From assembly GCF_000217935.1 (NCBI RefSeq), contig NZ_AFHI01000072.1, forward strand, positions 1 to 64,000: a DNA stretch of 64,000 nt, in the 5' to 3' direction. Below are positions 46,088-54,972 of this stretch, one piece after another. The number at the start of each line of letters is the position of its first letter. The first letter of the stretch is position 1. Source of the DNA: Rheinheimera sp. A13L (lineage in GTDB: Bacteria > Pseudomonadota > Gammaproteobacteria > Enterobacterales > Alteromonadaceae). The notes below the pieces were generated by a model. It worked only from the letters and a program-made list of their open reading frames with translations, was not told the DNA's origin and made no database searches. A program made the position numbers and the translations under genes.

Positions 46088-47527
46088 ATGGAACTTGATG
46101 TCAGTATTCTATCCCGGCTCCAGTTTGCTTTTACGGTAAGCTTCCATATTATTTTTCCTTCTATCACCATAGGTTTAGCCACGCTGATTGCGATCTGGGA
46201 AGGCTTATGGCTGAAAACCGGCAATCCGCAGTATCTGCAACTGGCTAAGTTCTGGATTAAGCCTTTTGCCATTACCTTTGGTATGGGGGTGGTGTCCGGC
46301 ATTGTTTTGTCTTATGAGTTTGGCACCAACTTCTCCAAATTTTCCGAAATGGCCGGTGCAGTGATTGGGCCTTTAATGGCCTATGAAGTGCTGACAGCCT
46401 TTTTCCTTGAGGCTGGCTTCTTAGGTGTGATGTTATTTGGCTGGCAACGTGTCAGCGCTAAAATGCACTTTTTCGCCACAGTCACAGTAGCAGTAGGCAC
46501 CTGGATCTCTGCGTTCTGGATTATTGCAGCCAATTCCTGGATGCAAACCCCACAAGGGCATCAGTTTGTTGATGGCAAATTTGAAGTCGTCAGCTGGATG
46601 GAAGTAATTTTTAACCCTTCGATGCCTTACCGCTTTTTCCATATGTTATTAGCCGCTTTTATCACCGCCACTTTTGTGGTGATGGCCACTCATGCCTGGT
46701 ATTTGCGTAAAGGCCAACATATAGATTTTGGCCGCAAAGGTTTGTCTATGACCTTATGGATAGCTTTGGTGTTGACCCCGCTGCAAGCCTGGGTGGGTGA
46801 CTTACATGGCTTAAATGTGAAAGAACACCAACCGGTGAAACTGGCGGCTATGGAAGGAATTTGGGCAGAAAAAGAAGCCAATGTACCGCTGTTATTATTT
46901 GCTTTACCCGATATGAAAGCTGAAAAAAATCACTATGAAGTTGCAGTGCCAGGATTGGCCAGCTTGATACTGACGCACAGCTGGGATGGCGAGTTGCAAG
47001 GCTTAAAATCAGTGCCTGCAGCCGACAGACCTAATGTGCCTATGGTGTTTTTCAGCTTCCGCGTTATGGTCGGTATTGGCATGCTGATGATAGGCGTTGC
47101 GCTGCTGGGCGCTTATCTGCGCTGGCGTGGCACTTTGTATCAAAGCAACTGGTTCCTCTGGCCTGTCAGCTTTATGGCTCCTACAGGCATTATCGCCGTA
47201 TTAGCGGGCTGGTATGTGGTTGAGATTGGTCGTCAGCCCTGGATTATTTATGGTTTGGTTCGTACCAGTGAAGTGGTCAGCCCTTTGCCTGCTGAACGGG
47301 TGCTGTTTTCGCTGACCTTGTTTGTACTGACCTACAGCTTGCTGTTTGGCGTGTATCTGTACTTTATGCGTAAGCTGATTAAAAAAGGCCCGGCGCCCGT
47401 CGATCATCTGCAACAACAACGTATAGGCGTAAAAGCTTCAGGTTATGCGCTGTCTTTTACCAAAACCTTAGCCACTGATGCTGAAACATCAAACTCCCCT
47501 GCCACTGATCCAAAAGGAGCCAACTAA
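46088..47527 (+). CDS. cydA: Cytochrome bd-type quinol oxidase subunit I (cyanide-insensitive type)
   Basis: The product has 479 residues, the length of CioA. The family start '[20 protein letters not shown]' bears a conserved His. '[17 protein letters not shown]' lies in the Q-loop region, and the short Q-loop ('[20 protein letters not shown]') is typical of CIO-type enzymes. It holds the haems and oxidises quinol while reducing oxygen to water. It overlaps cydB by 1 bp. Such oxidases sustain respiration at low oxygen or with inhibitors. Confidence 0.92.
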   Translation: MELDVSILSRLQFAFTVSFHIIFPSITIGLATLIAIWEGLWLKTGNPQYLQLAKFWIKPFAITFGMGVVSGIVLSYEFGTNFSKFSEMAGAVIGPLMAYEVLTAFFLEAGFLGVMLFGWQRVSAKMHFFATVTVAVGTWISAFWIIAANSWMQTPQGHQFVDGKFEVVSWMEVIFNPSMPYRFFHMLLAAFITATFVVMATHAWYLRKGQHIDFGRKGLSMTLWIALVLTPLQAWVGDLHGLNVKEHQPVKLAAMEGIWAEKEANVPLLLFALPDMKAEKNHYEVAVPGLASLILTHSWDGELQGLKSVPAADRPNVPMVFFSFRVMVGIGMLMIGVALLGAYLRWRGTLYQSNWFLWPVSFMAPTGIIAVLAGWYVVEIGRQPWIIYGLVRTSEVVSPLPAERVLFSLTLFVLTYSLLFGVYLYFMRKLIKKGPAPVDHLQQQRIGVKASGYALSFTKTLATDAETSNSPATDPKGAN

Positions 47528-48570
47528 TGGAGCTGGAACTGAGTGTAAGCCTGTTTTATCTATTGCTGCTTGGCTTTGCCATTCTGATGTATGTGCTGCT
47601 GGATGGTTTTGACTTAGGCATGGGTATTTTGTATCCCTGGTTTAACAGTGACGCTGAACACGATCACCTGATGCGTTCTGTCGCTCACGTCTGGGATGGC
47701 AACGAAACCTGGTTGGTGTTTGGTGGCGTCATATTATTTGGTGCCTTCCCGGCCGCTTACGCCGCTATTGCCTCTACTTTTTATCTGCCAATAGTGCTGA
47801 TGTTGATAGGCTTGATTTTCCGTGGTGTGGCTTTTGAATACCGTTTTAAATCAGACACGTCAAAGAAATACTGGAACACAGCTTTTGCTATAGGTTCGAG
47901 CTTAGCCGCCTTTTGTCAGGGCCTGATGCTGGGCACTTTAGTACAAGGTGTACCAGCGGATTTTATTGATCAGTCCAGTTTCAGCTGGCTTAGTCCTTTC
48001 AGCTTATTTTGTGGTTTAGCTGTAATGGCGGGTTATGCCCTGCTGGCCTGTTGTTATCTGGTGATGAAAAGCCGTGGCGAGTTGCAGCACAAAGCAGCCC
48101 GTTATGGCCAGCGTTTACTATTGATTGTGATGTTATCCATGCTGCTGGTCAGTCTCTGGACTGTCTGGATTGAACCTCAAATAAGGGTTCGTTGGTTTGG
48201 CGGCTGGCACGCTTTATGGTTAATCCCACTGCCTCTGTTGTCGGTGCTTGCCGCCCGTTTATTATTCCGCGACTTAGGCCGGGTGAACCGCTGCCATCAG
48301 GCGGAAACAGCAGTGCAGCAACGTCATGAAGCCAGGCCGTTCTGGCTGGCTGCAACCTTGTTCTTGCTGGCTTTTGTAGGCTTACTAATCAGCGTATTCC
48401 CTTACCTGTTGCCACGACAATTAACCTATCTGGAAGCCGCCGCGCCTGACAGCAGCCTGATGTTTATGCTGCCCGGCATCTTTATTTTTTTACCTCTTAT
48501 TTGTGCTTACACTTTATGGGGCTATAAAATTTTTGCCGGAAAAATCGAAGATTATCAGGAGGGTTACTGA
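47527..48570 (+). CDS. cydB: Cytochrome bd-type quinol oxidase subunit II
   Basis: The product has 347 residues with about eight to nine membrane segments. 'YVLLDGFDLGMGILYP' and 'VWDGNETWLVFGGVILFGAFPAAYA' are diagnostic of CydB/CioB. It pairs with subunit I. It overlaps the next small ORF by 1 bp (TGATG), so translation is coupled. No cydC/D genes are present here. Confidence 0.92.
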   Translation: MELELSVSLFYLLLLGFAILMYVLLDGFDLGMGILYPWFNSDAEHDHLMRSVAHVWDGNETWLVFGGVILFGAFPAAYAAIASTFYLPIVLMLIGLIFRGVAFEYRFKSDTSKKYWNTAFAIGSSLAAFCQGLMLGTLVQGVPADFIDQSSFSWLSPFSLFCGLAVMAGYALLACCYLVMKSRGELQHKAARYGQRLLLIVMLSMLLVSLWTVWIEPQIRVRWFGGWHALWLIPLPLLSVLAARLLFRDLGRVNRCHQAETAVQQRHEARPFWLAATLFLLAFVGLLISVFPYLLPRQLTYLEAAAPDSSLMFMLPGIFIFLPLICAYTLWGYKIFAGKIEDYQEGY

Positions 48571-48686
48571 TGAAATGGTTAAATAAACTTTCCCAGGGTC
48601 AGTGGTTTGTGGTGCTGTACCTGACTGGTTTTTTAACTTTACTGTTGATCGCCTGGCTGTTAAAACAGGGCATGAAGTTTTTATAA
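48570..48686 (+). CDS. 38-residue CydX/DUF2474-like small subunit
   Basis: The product has 38 residues and one membrane span ('WFVVLYLTGFLTLLLIAWLL'). It begins at the stop of cydB (TGATG). Position and shape match the small subunits CydX and DUF2474, which often follow cydB or cioB and stabilise the haems. The 'QWFVVLYLTG' part resembles DUF2474 by eye. Confidence 0.7.
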   Translation: MKWLNKLSQGQWFVVLYLTGFLTLLLIAWLLKQGMKFL

Positions 48687-48871
48687 AGCGCTAAAAAAAT
48701 CAACAGTTTTCACTTGCTCGACCGCAGGTTTTTATTGATCTGACACAAGGAAAGTGTCGATCAATAGCTTCACCTTTATCACTTTTTTCATTTTTTATTT
48801 GCATTTTAAAAAACAACGCTGCTATAGTCAGGCAAAGACCAAGCTGTATTGGTTCTTACCGGGCGCGAAAA

Positions 48872-49189
48872 ATGAAGTATTTAAGTTTTATCGCAGTGTT
48901 GTTTTACCTGAGTTTGCTGTTTCCTTCAGCAGGCCATTCTGCGTCCAGCAGTTGGGTAGACTTACAGCAAGCGAATAAAAACTTCACTGTGGCTCTGGTA
49001 GCCTCAGCCCCTCATTCCAATGCCGACTCTACAGAAACTTCAACTGATGATGATAAAAGCGCAGTTTGCCGGAATAGCTTTGCATTTCCTGTAGCTCAGA
49101 ATCGTTTTTATCAGCAGCCAGATACCCACTTCAATAAAGCGCAGCAAAGCTGTTATGCAGCGCGCGCACCACCCTCGCACCTCTCTTAA
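48872..49189 (+). CDS. Hypothetical exported protein
   Basis: The product has 105 residues with a signal peptide ('LSFIAVLFYLSLLFPSAGHS') and an Asp/Thr/Ser-rich middle. There is no family match and only a weak ribosome binding site. Coding status is moderately supported by the clear signal peptide. It lies 185 bp after the bd oxidase operon and 110 bp before the CBS gene. Confidence 0.4.
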   Translation: MKYLSFIAVLFYLSLLFPSAGHSASSSWVDLQQANKNFTVALVASAPHSNADSTETSTDDDKSAVCRNSFAFPVAQNRFYQQPDTHFNKAQQSCYAARAPPSHLS

Positions 49190-49299
49190 TTCATTGAAAT
49201 AGTCAGAGTTTCAGGCTTCATTGCCATAGATCTGACGACATCCATTGATTGTATTGATATCCGGTTCGCTGCCTCTGAGCGGACTGATGAGAGGTTTCT

Positions 49300-49860
49300 A
49301 TGAAAAAGTTAAATTTATTCAACGTTGATGTAATAGATCATTTAGTTCAGCCTGCTGAATTTGCCGAAGCTACTTTAAATTCAGCAGCACTGGACTTCCT
49401 GTCTGATTTTAAAACCAACAGCCCAATGATGATTGATGCCGGTACCTGTGCTGTCGAAGCAGAGGACATGATGAATCATGAGCATAGCAAGTTAAAACTG
49501 GTGATAGACGCCAATCAGGAAATGATTGGTTTAATCAGCTACGAACAGTTGTCTATCCAGAATGTGCTGCAACGTTTAGGCAAAGGTGTAAATCGCACTG
49601 ATTTAACAGTGGCAGATTTAATGCGTCCACGCGACAAAATCAAAGCCCTGGCTTATCAACAAGTGAAACACTGCTCTATCGGCGATGTGCTAAATACTCT
49701 GCAACACAATGGTGAGCAGTATTGTTTAGTCATTGATACCGAGTCTCACCATATTCGGGGAGTGATATCCGCAAGTGATATCGCCAGCCGTCTGCATATT
49801 CCGGTTCATATTGAAAAAGCACCGACTTTTTTGAATATTTTTGACCGTATGTATGCCTGA
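49300..49860 (+). CDS. CBS-domain protein
   Basis: The product has 186 residues. Two CBS motifs are visible: about residues 40-95 ('KLKLVIDANQEMIGLISYEQL') and 105-165 ('CLVIDTESHHIRGVISASDIA'). CBS pairs bind adenine nucleotides and regulate partner proteins. No catalytic domain is fused. It has a good Shine-Dalgarno (gagagg). Two terminator hairpins follow. The partner is unknown. Confidence 0.8.
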   Translation: MKKLNLFNVDVIDHLVQPAEFAEATLNSAALDFLSDFKTNSPMMIDAGTCAVEAEDMMNHEHSKLKLVIDANQEMIGLISYEQLSIQNVLQRLGKGVNRTDLTVADLMRPRDKIKALAYQQVKHCSIGDVLNTLQHNGEQYCLVIDTESHHIRGVISASDIASRLHIPVHIEKAPTFLNIFDRMYA

Positions 49861-49865
49861 TCGAC

Positions 49866-49897
49866 CTTTGCCGTGCCGCAGTAGCAGCACGGCAAAG
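49866..49897 (+). terminator. Intrinsic terminator of the CBS gene
   Basis: CTTTGCCGTGC (49866-49876) pairs perfectly with GCACGGCAAAG (49887-49897) around 10 nt, followed by atgttttcttc. It starts 6 bp after the stop codon. Confidence 0.85.
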
Positions 49898-49915
49898 ATG
49901 TTTTCTTCTGGTTTT

Positions 49916-49951
49916 CCCCGTTTCGTATTCATTCCCGCGGAACGGGGTTTT
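49916..49951 (+). terminator. Second hairpin with T run
   Basis: CCCCGTT (49916-49922) pairs with AACGGGG (49941-49947), followed by TTTT. It is a back-up terminator after the CBS gene, just before the 74-bp array. Confidence 0.6.
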
Positions 49952-49972
49952 GAAAGCCGCCACAGAGTATAG

Positions 49973-50263
49973 GTACCTCCAAAGACCTCTCTCTGTCAGG
50001 TCTCCTGGTTTATGGCGGCATTTTCCACACCACAATCATCAGTACCTCCAAAGACCTGCTTCCACACTGTCGGTTATTCCGATTTATGGCGGCATTTTCC
50101 ACACCACAATCATCAGTACCTCCAAAGACCTGCTTCCACACTGTCGGTTATTCCGATTTATGGCGGCATTTTCCACACCACAATCATCAGTACCTCCAAA
50201 GACCTGCTTCCACACTGTCGGCTATTCCGATTTATGGCGGCATTTTCCTCTACAACAAATGCA
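49973..50263. repeat. 74-bp tandem array (four units)
   Basis: Units begin gtacctccaaagacct at 49973, 50042, 50116 and 50190. Unit 1 is 69 bp with a different interior; units 2 and 3 are identical over 74 bp; unit 4 differs by one base inside and diverges at its end. A constant 48-bp part (ttatggcggca... through the next gtacctccaaagacct) alternates with a 21-26 bp interior. On the minus strand each of three junctions reads GGAGGT, 4 nt, then an ATG-led nine-codon ORF (50039-50010, 50113-50084, 50187-50158). Long plus-strand ORFs here are frame artefacts of the period. Confidence 0.85.
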
Positions 50264-50291
50264 GATACCTTCAGAGCTCAACTTTCATCCG

Positions 50292-50798
50292 CTAGTCTCG
50301 CCATTCTCTCTTACAGACTGCTGCAAGTGGTTTATAAGAGCGTTGAACATTTAATGTATTTGCATTACTGTCAAATCGATATAAATGGCGGAACAAGCCT
50401 TCAAGTTCTTCTATTTCAACATCAGTGATGTTGTCCCAAACTTCAAAAGCGGAAAAATGACTCCATAGGCCTTCCTTAGATTTTAAATGAGATTCCAAGC
50501 GCTCCTTAATACTTCTTCTGGCCATTCCAACGTAAACGACGTCATAATGATGAGAATCATCATTTTTGAAGCCTCTGCGTTTATAAAGAACGTAGATACC
50601 TCGAACACCTTTATCAATACAGGTAAGTTCTTCTGAGGGTACATATTCTGTAGCGTTTTTGATTAATCGTAATTCACTCTTCACTGCTTGATAATCCTTT
50701 AAGCCTGATATTTGGGAGTGTGCCGAGTTGCGGTTAACAGTGGATCCTGCCAAAGAAAATTGTCTCAACACATAAAATTTGGACCAAGAGTACAACAT
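50292..50798 (-). CDS. GIY-YIG nuclease-domain protein
   Basis: The product has 168 residues. 'GIYVLY' (67-72) and 'YVGMARRSIKERLESH' (89-104) are the GIY-YIG core, with the catalytic Arg and a following Glu-rich helix ('IEELEGLFRHLY'). GIY-YIG enzymes cut DNA; stand-alone forms occur in repair, restriction and mobile elements. The first 60 residues are unrecognised. The gene ends 29 bp from the last unit of the 74-bp array and its transcript would run into it. The start is uncertain. Confidence 0.75.
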   Translation of the reverse strand: MLYSWSKFYVLRQFSLAGSTVNRNSAHSQISGLKDYQAVKSELRLIKNATEYVPSEELTCIDKGVRGIYVLYKRRGFKNDDSHHYDVVYVGMARRSIKERLESHLKSKEGLWSHFSAFEVWDNITDVEIEELEGLFRHLYRFDSNANTLNVQRSYKPLAAVCKREWRD

Positions 50799-51091
50799 TA
50801 GGTGTTCTCTTCAGACCAGGTTCTAAGTTAATCAAATTTACCTAAAACAGCAACTCATTATAAGCAAACTATAAAAGTGACTAGCCTTTTAATCATGCCG
50901 GAGAGTAATCCACACTCGCCCATGTGCTTTTGGCCTGACAACTCCACAGTTCTGATTTTTTCTTATGTATAAAGGACTCAACGTAAATCGCTTATTTAAC
51001 TCTGTCCCACATCTCATAAATTCACTAAAGCTTTCCCGATCACAGCAGATATATAAGCATCAGGTTTAACTGCTTTTGAAGGGAGACAGAA

Positions 51092-51364
51092 ATGAACGAA
51101 GCCAGCCGCTTACAAAGAATGCGTGAACTTGGAGTAAGGCTCCAGGAATTGCGTTTGCTGCCTTCGCATTCGGTCAACTCTTATGCAGGAGCAGCTATTA
51201 ACTTTTTGTTCCAGAATTATCAAATTGAAAAACCTGCAGGTGCGCCTTTAGATGTCACCTTACGAGCTTTGGCCGCAGGTTTAGCCGTAAAACATAAAAT
51301 GGTAACCCGGCCTGATCCGGACAAAGTGATCGACTTTTTCTGCCGCCATTATCAGGTGCATTAA
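51092..51364 (+). CDS. Hypothetical protein
   Basis: The product has 90 residues, is soluble and has no recognised motif. The Shine-Dalgarno gggag is close to the ATG, and a strong terminator follows, so it is probably a real gene. The preceding 293 bp (50799-51091) hold no ORF that I can support. Confidence 0.55.
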   Translation: MNEASRLQRMRELGVRLQELRLLPSHSVNSYAGAAINFLFQNYQIEKPAGAPLDVTLRALAAGLAVKHKMVTRPDPDKVIDFFCRHYQVH

Positions 51365-51382
51365 GCACAGCTCATTCCGGAT

Positions 51383-51404
51383 AAAGCTGCTGAAAAGCAG
51401 CTTT
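51383..51404. terminator. Bidirectional intrinsic terminator
   Basis: AAAGCTGC (51383-51390) pairs with GCAGCTTT (51397-51404) around TGAAAA, with T residues after it. It lies between the convergent hypothetical gene and the SMP-30-like gene. Confidence 0.8.
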
Positions 51405-51409
51405 TTGCA

Positions 51410-52267
51410 TTAAAGCTTAATCAGCTCCACAGCACCACGTTTTTGCATAGTGACATACAACAAGCTTGGATCTTTTTGCGAAAAAGTGACGTTGGTCGGA
51501 AACTCTCCTTTTAACTTGTATTCTTTCAGTAATGTGCCGTCAGGGCTTACTTTGGCAACCACACCTTTGCCATAACGGGCTATATAAAGATTACCTGTTG
51601 CATCGCAGCGCATGCCGTCTAAACCAAAGTCAGGGAACTGGATCAACAGCCTTTTATTGCTGGCGTTCAGTTTTTTATCCAGATCATAAACCCAGACTCT
51701 GCGCTGCGCGCTTTCATTAACATAAAGTCTGGTCTGGTCAGGGCTGATTTCCACCCCATTGGTGGTGCCCATCTCTGCTTCAACCAGACTGGAGCTGCCG
51801 TCTGTTTCAATACGCCACAACTGGCCTTTGCGGTTTTTCCAGTCCGGATCGCTGGCGAAAATCACGCCGTTGTTGGCTATGGTTAAGTCATTAGGCTGAA
51901 ACATCAAAGGTTGATGGGCATGTAATTGCAGCTGCTTTCCGTCATAACGCCAGATATTATGGCCTGTGTAATCGGCTATATACATCAGACCTTTTTGATC
52001 AAAACGTATGCCGTTACCAATGCTGCCTTTAGGTAAAGTCAGAGCTAAGCTCACTTCACCTTCAGGGCTGACTTTGCCTATAGTGCCCTCAACGCCATAA
52101 TTTACGGCATACAGATAGCCGTCTTTATCTGTGGCCGGGCCTTCAATAGCGGCATGAAAAACACCATCAGCTACAAAATCTGTACTGTCGATCTGATGTT
52201 CAGCCACCAGGTTAAAAGCCGACAGAGTTAATGACAAAAATAATAAATTCAATGCCTTACACTTCAT
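51410..52267 (-). CDS. Secreted SMP-30/gluconolactonase/LRE-like protein
   Basis: The product has 285 residues with a signal peptide ('LNLLFLSLTLSAFNLVA'). Repeated six-bladed propeller motifs are visible ('GIRFDQKGLMYIADYTGHNIWRYD', 'NDLTIANNGVIFASDPDWKN' and 'GTTNGVEISPDQTRLYVNES' as separate blades). Family members include lactonases that open gluconolactone. Asn and Asp residues suited to calcium binding are present ('FQPNDL', 'GTTNGVE'). It is the gene downstream of an exported flavin oxidase on the same strand (20-bp gap), so it may hydrolyse the lactone that the oxidase makes. That pairing is inferred. Confidence 0.75.
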   Translation of the reverse strand: MKCKALNLLFLSLTLSAFNLVAEHQIDSTDFVADGVFHAAIEGPATDKDGYLYAVNYGVEGTIGKVSPEGEVSLALTLPKGSIGNGIRFDQKGLMYIADYTGHNIWRYDGKQLQLHAHQPLMFQPNDLTIANNGVIFASDPDWKNRKGQLWRIETDGSSSLVEAEMGTTNGVEISPDQTRLYVNESAQRRVWVYDLDKKLNASNKRLLIQFPDFGLDGMRCDATGNLYIARYGKGVVAKVSPDGTLLKEYKLKGEFPTNVTFSQKDPSLLYVTMQKRGAVELIKL

Positions 52268-52287
52268 TTTTTGATATCCCTCTTAGT

Positions 52288-53799
52288 TCAGGCTGGTGTG
52301 ATGCCTTGAGCAAACCGCAGTAACTGCTGTGGATCGTAACGGCCTTTGAGTTGCTGTAGTTTGCTGTAATGACCAGCATAATAAGCATCAGACCAGTTTT
52401 TAAGCAAAGCGTCTGTGTAATTTAAATAAGCACCACCTGTGCTGTAGGGCTGCATTACAGAACGCATCTGATTGACCCAAAGCGCGGCACTTTGCAGTAA
52501 AGTTTCATCAGTACCCACAGGGTAACTCACCATATACTGGGCACAAAATACTGCATCTCTGTGCACAAAAGCAGTTTGATCTGTAGCTACTGAACGGATT
52601 GCACCGCCCATCAGCGTTAATAAAATACCGCCTGAAAGTCCTTGTTGCTGACGTAACTGCACCTGTTCCAGCAAAGCCGTTAAACCAGCCTGATTAATAG
52701 ACCGATTAAAAAAGTCCGAACTACCGGCCATAGCAGTGCGGTTGAGTTTGGCCTGCTCCGACTGATGCGGCAGTTTGCATTCAGGCATCTCCAACCCATC
52801 ACAATCACTGAGCATAAAATCCCGGTATGGATGCAAAGCCACTTCCTGGGTCAGCGGCTCTACCTTCAAAAGCTGCAACCAATTTTGCCATAATTGCTCT
52901 GCCTGCTCAGCTAAGCCTAAACTGGTCAGCCGTATTTGCACCACCGGTTCACGCTTTGTGTCGCCGCGCCACCATAAAGCAACTTGCGACCATAGCTGTT
53001 CTGGTAACTGCTGACTCCAGTTTTGCCAGGCACTCAGCACAGGCAACGCATCTTTCAGTGCAAAAGAAGCCCTGCAACTTAAGATATCGCTGCTGGCAAA
53101 GGTTTGAAATTTAAAGCGGGTGACTATGCCAAACTGGCCACCACCACCACCTTTTAAGCCCCAGAATAAATCAGTATTTTGCTGCTCACTGCAATACAGC
53201 ACTTTGCCATCTACTGTGACTACTTCTGCCTCCAGCACCGCATCGCAGGTTAAGCCATACAAGCGGTCGGCAATGCCAAAACCGCCACCCTGAGTTAAAC
53301 CAGCAATACCCACACCTACACAACTGCCAGCAGGAATGGAGCGGCCTTTTTGACTAAGCTGGTCGTACACATCCCCTAATTTAGCTCCGGCGCCAATCCA
53401 GGCCGTATTATCTTCTGGCTGAAACTGAATATCGGCCATCAAAGCCAAATCCAGCAAAATAACCTGAGTACTGGAGTAACCCGCATAATTATGACCACCA
53501 CTACGGCCTGTAATGGGCAATTGATAACGGCGGGCAAAAGCTAAAACCAGCTGCACATCGGCCCTGGTGGCACAACGCGCTATCACAGCAGGAATAACAG
53601 AGTCGTAACGGGAATTGGCCGCTTTATAAAAACGATTGAAGCCAGCATCTGCTGGAAATAATAACTGGCCGGAAAAACTGGCTTTCAGCTGCTGCCAGTC
53701 AGTAGCTTCAGGCAAAGCTAGGGCTGGGCTGAACTGGCAACCAGAGACTGTAGCTAAAGCAGCGGCACTGCTTAAAGTTAAAAAATGACGTCTGTCCAC
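52288..53799 (-). CDS. Exported FAD-dependent oxidase, berberine-bridge/AA7-like
   Basis: The product has 503 residues. The N terminus has a Tat-like 'DRRHFLTLSS' signal and a Cys ('SGCQF') suggesting a lipoprotein. The FAD_binding_4 domain shows 'GRSGGHNYAGYS' with the His that binds FAD covalently and 'GSCVGVGIAGLTQGGGFG' with a Cys suited to bicovalent attachment. A C-terminal BBE motif follows ('YYAGHYSKLQQLKGRYDP'). Such enzymes oxidise sugars, oligosaccharides or alcohols at C1, giving lactones. The substrate is not predictable. Operon with the SMP-30-like gene. Confidence 0.82.
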   Translation of the reverse strand: MDRRHFLTLSSAAALATVSGCQFSPALALPEATDWQQLKASFSGQLLFPADAGFNRFYKAANSRYDSVIPAVIARCATRADVQLVLAFARRYQLPITGRSGGHNYAGYSSTQVILLDLALMADIQFQPEDNTAWIGAGAKLGDVYDQLSQKGRSIPAGSCVGVGIAGLTQGGGFGIADRLYGLTCDAVLEAEVVTVDGKVLYCSEQQNTDLFWGLKGGGGGQFGIVTRFKFQTFASSDILSCRASFALKDALPVLSAWQNWSQQLPEQLWSQVALWWRGDTKREPVVQIRLTSLGLAEQAEQLWQNWLQLLKVEPLTQEVALHPYRDFMLSDCDGLEMPECKLPHQSEQAKLNRTAMAGSSDFFNRSINQAGLTALLEQVQLRQQQGLSGGILLTLMGGAIRSVATDQTAFVHRDAVFCAQYMVSYPVGTDETLLQSAALWVNQMRSVMQPYSTGGAYLNYTDALLKNWSDAYYAGHYSKLQQLKGRYDPQQLLRFAQGITPA

Positions 53800-54012
53800 A
53801 GGCTAGTCTTTTTCAAAATGGCACACCGCAGGCAAATTAGCATAAATTGCTGGGATCTTCTTGTGGCTGAGTTGAAATGATAAATAAAGGTTATAAAACA
53901 GCTATCAGCACAATGAAATCTGAGTTTTCCCTAAATAGAAATTATTTTGTAACCAGATTTAAACCTTCAACCTTAATATTGCGACTAAGCTATTTTACCC
54001 TGGATAAAATTG

Positions 54013-54615
54013 ATGAAAAAACTATTTATAATCAACGCATTACTTCTGGCATCCACCATGGCTTGCGCTCAGCCAGAAGTTGATTGCGCTGTTTACCCTG
54101 AGCAGCAAAGCTCCCCTTATCTATTGCCTTATCAGGTGGGGGAAGCCTTTCCCGTCGTAGTTTCGACTGGTCATTACCGGGCATCAAACCAGGGTGTTGG
54201 TCTTTATGCTATCGACTTTGATATGCCCATAGGCACAAAAATAGTGGCCTCAAGATCTGGTGAAGTAGTGGCTGTGCGGGAAAGATTTCATGATGGTAAC
54301 GGCAAAGATTTAGAAGAAAACTACGTTTTTATCCGCCATAGTGACGGCACCATAGCGCGCTACTTCCACCTGACTCACAACGGTGCTTTAGTGAACGAAG
54401 GAGATAAAGTAAAAGCTGGCGACCTTATCGCTATCAGTGGTGATACGGGCCAGACATTAAGCCAGCACTTACATTTTGATGTGCAGCAATGTGGCCCCAA
54501 CCTGCCACCTGGCTATAACAAACTACCCTGCGGCCAAACCATACCAGTCACTTTTAAAAACACCACAAACCATAATTGCGGTTTAGAGGCAGGTGTTAGC
54601 TACAAAGCCTTGTAG
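54013..54615 (+). CDS. Exported M23-family metallopeptidase-like protein
   Basis: The product has 200 residues with a signal peptide ('LFIINALLLASTMACA'). The domain shows 'GLYAIDFDMPIGTKIVASRSG' (about residues 65-85) and 'QHLHFDV', with the probable zinc ligands His ('GHYR'), Asp and His. M23 enzymes cut glycine bonds in peptidoglycan cross-links. It is small, without LysM or coiled-coil parts. The start is ATG at 54013. Confidence 0.82.
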   Translation: MKKLFIINALLLASTMACAQPEVDCAVYPEQQSSPYLLPYQVGEAFPVVVSTGHYRASNQGVGLYAIDFDMPIGTKIVASRSGEVVAVRERFHDGNGKDLEENYVFIRHSDGTIARYFHLTHNGALVNEGDKVKAGDLIAISGDTGQTLSQHLHFDVQQCGPNLPPGYNKLPCGQTIPVTFKNTTNHNCGLEAGVSYKAL

Positions 54616-54790
54616 TTTTGGTGCTGTTGGACGCTGGGTCATCAGCGTCCATAAGCTGCTTAAGGCTGTAAGGTCATTCCATGGAATAAACTGCGCTTGA
54701 TGGCTAAAACCTTGCTCCATTTTACAATGAAAGATTCTGTTAAGACCTATTCGGTATATTGTCGCAAGGGGATAGCACAACTAAACTTAG

Positions 54791-54952
54791 TCTCTGGGTG
54801 ATGACTTATTTGAAATACGGGCTAAAGCCAAGGAAGGCATTGGGCGTGGCTTATTTTGTTACTTAAAAGGCAAGCATATCTATGTGTTGCATGCCTTTGT
54901 AAAAAAATCGCAAAAAACGCCCAAAAATGAGCTGGAACTTGCTCGCGAATGA
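54791..54952 (+). pseudogene. Truncated RelE/HigB-like (Gp49-type) toxin remnant
   Basis: An in-frame stretch of 53 codons reads 'LGDDLFEIRAKAKEGIGRG', 'HIYVLHAFVKKSQKTPKNE', matching the C-terminal half of RelE/HigB-type phage-derived toxins. Upstream the frame is closed by TAG (54788-54790) and TAA (54782-54784), with no in-frame start codon, so the N-terminal half is missing. It is followed 20 bp later by an intact HTH antitoxin gene. The decay probably followed loss of toxin selection. Confidence 0.75.
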
Positions 54953-54972
54953 CAAAAAGAGGTTCAACATTG

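Noticed and set aside
49730-50035. 101-codon minus-strand ORF antisense to the CBS gene
   Set aside because: It lies mostly opposite a conserved CBS coding region and starts within the repeat array.
49973-50263. CRISPR array
   Set aside because: The interiors between constant parts are identical in units 2 and 3 and nearly so in unit 4, so there are no unique spacers. No cas genes are present.
49950-50428. Three long plus-strand ORFs (about 69-138 codons) through the 74-bp array
   Set aside because: 74 is not a multiple of three, so the array is read in shifting frames, giving repeated artefact peptides. No ribosome binding site fits.
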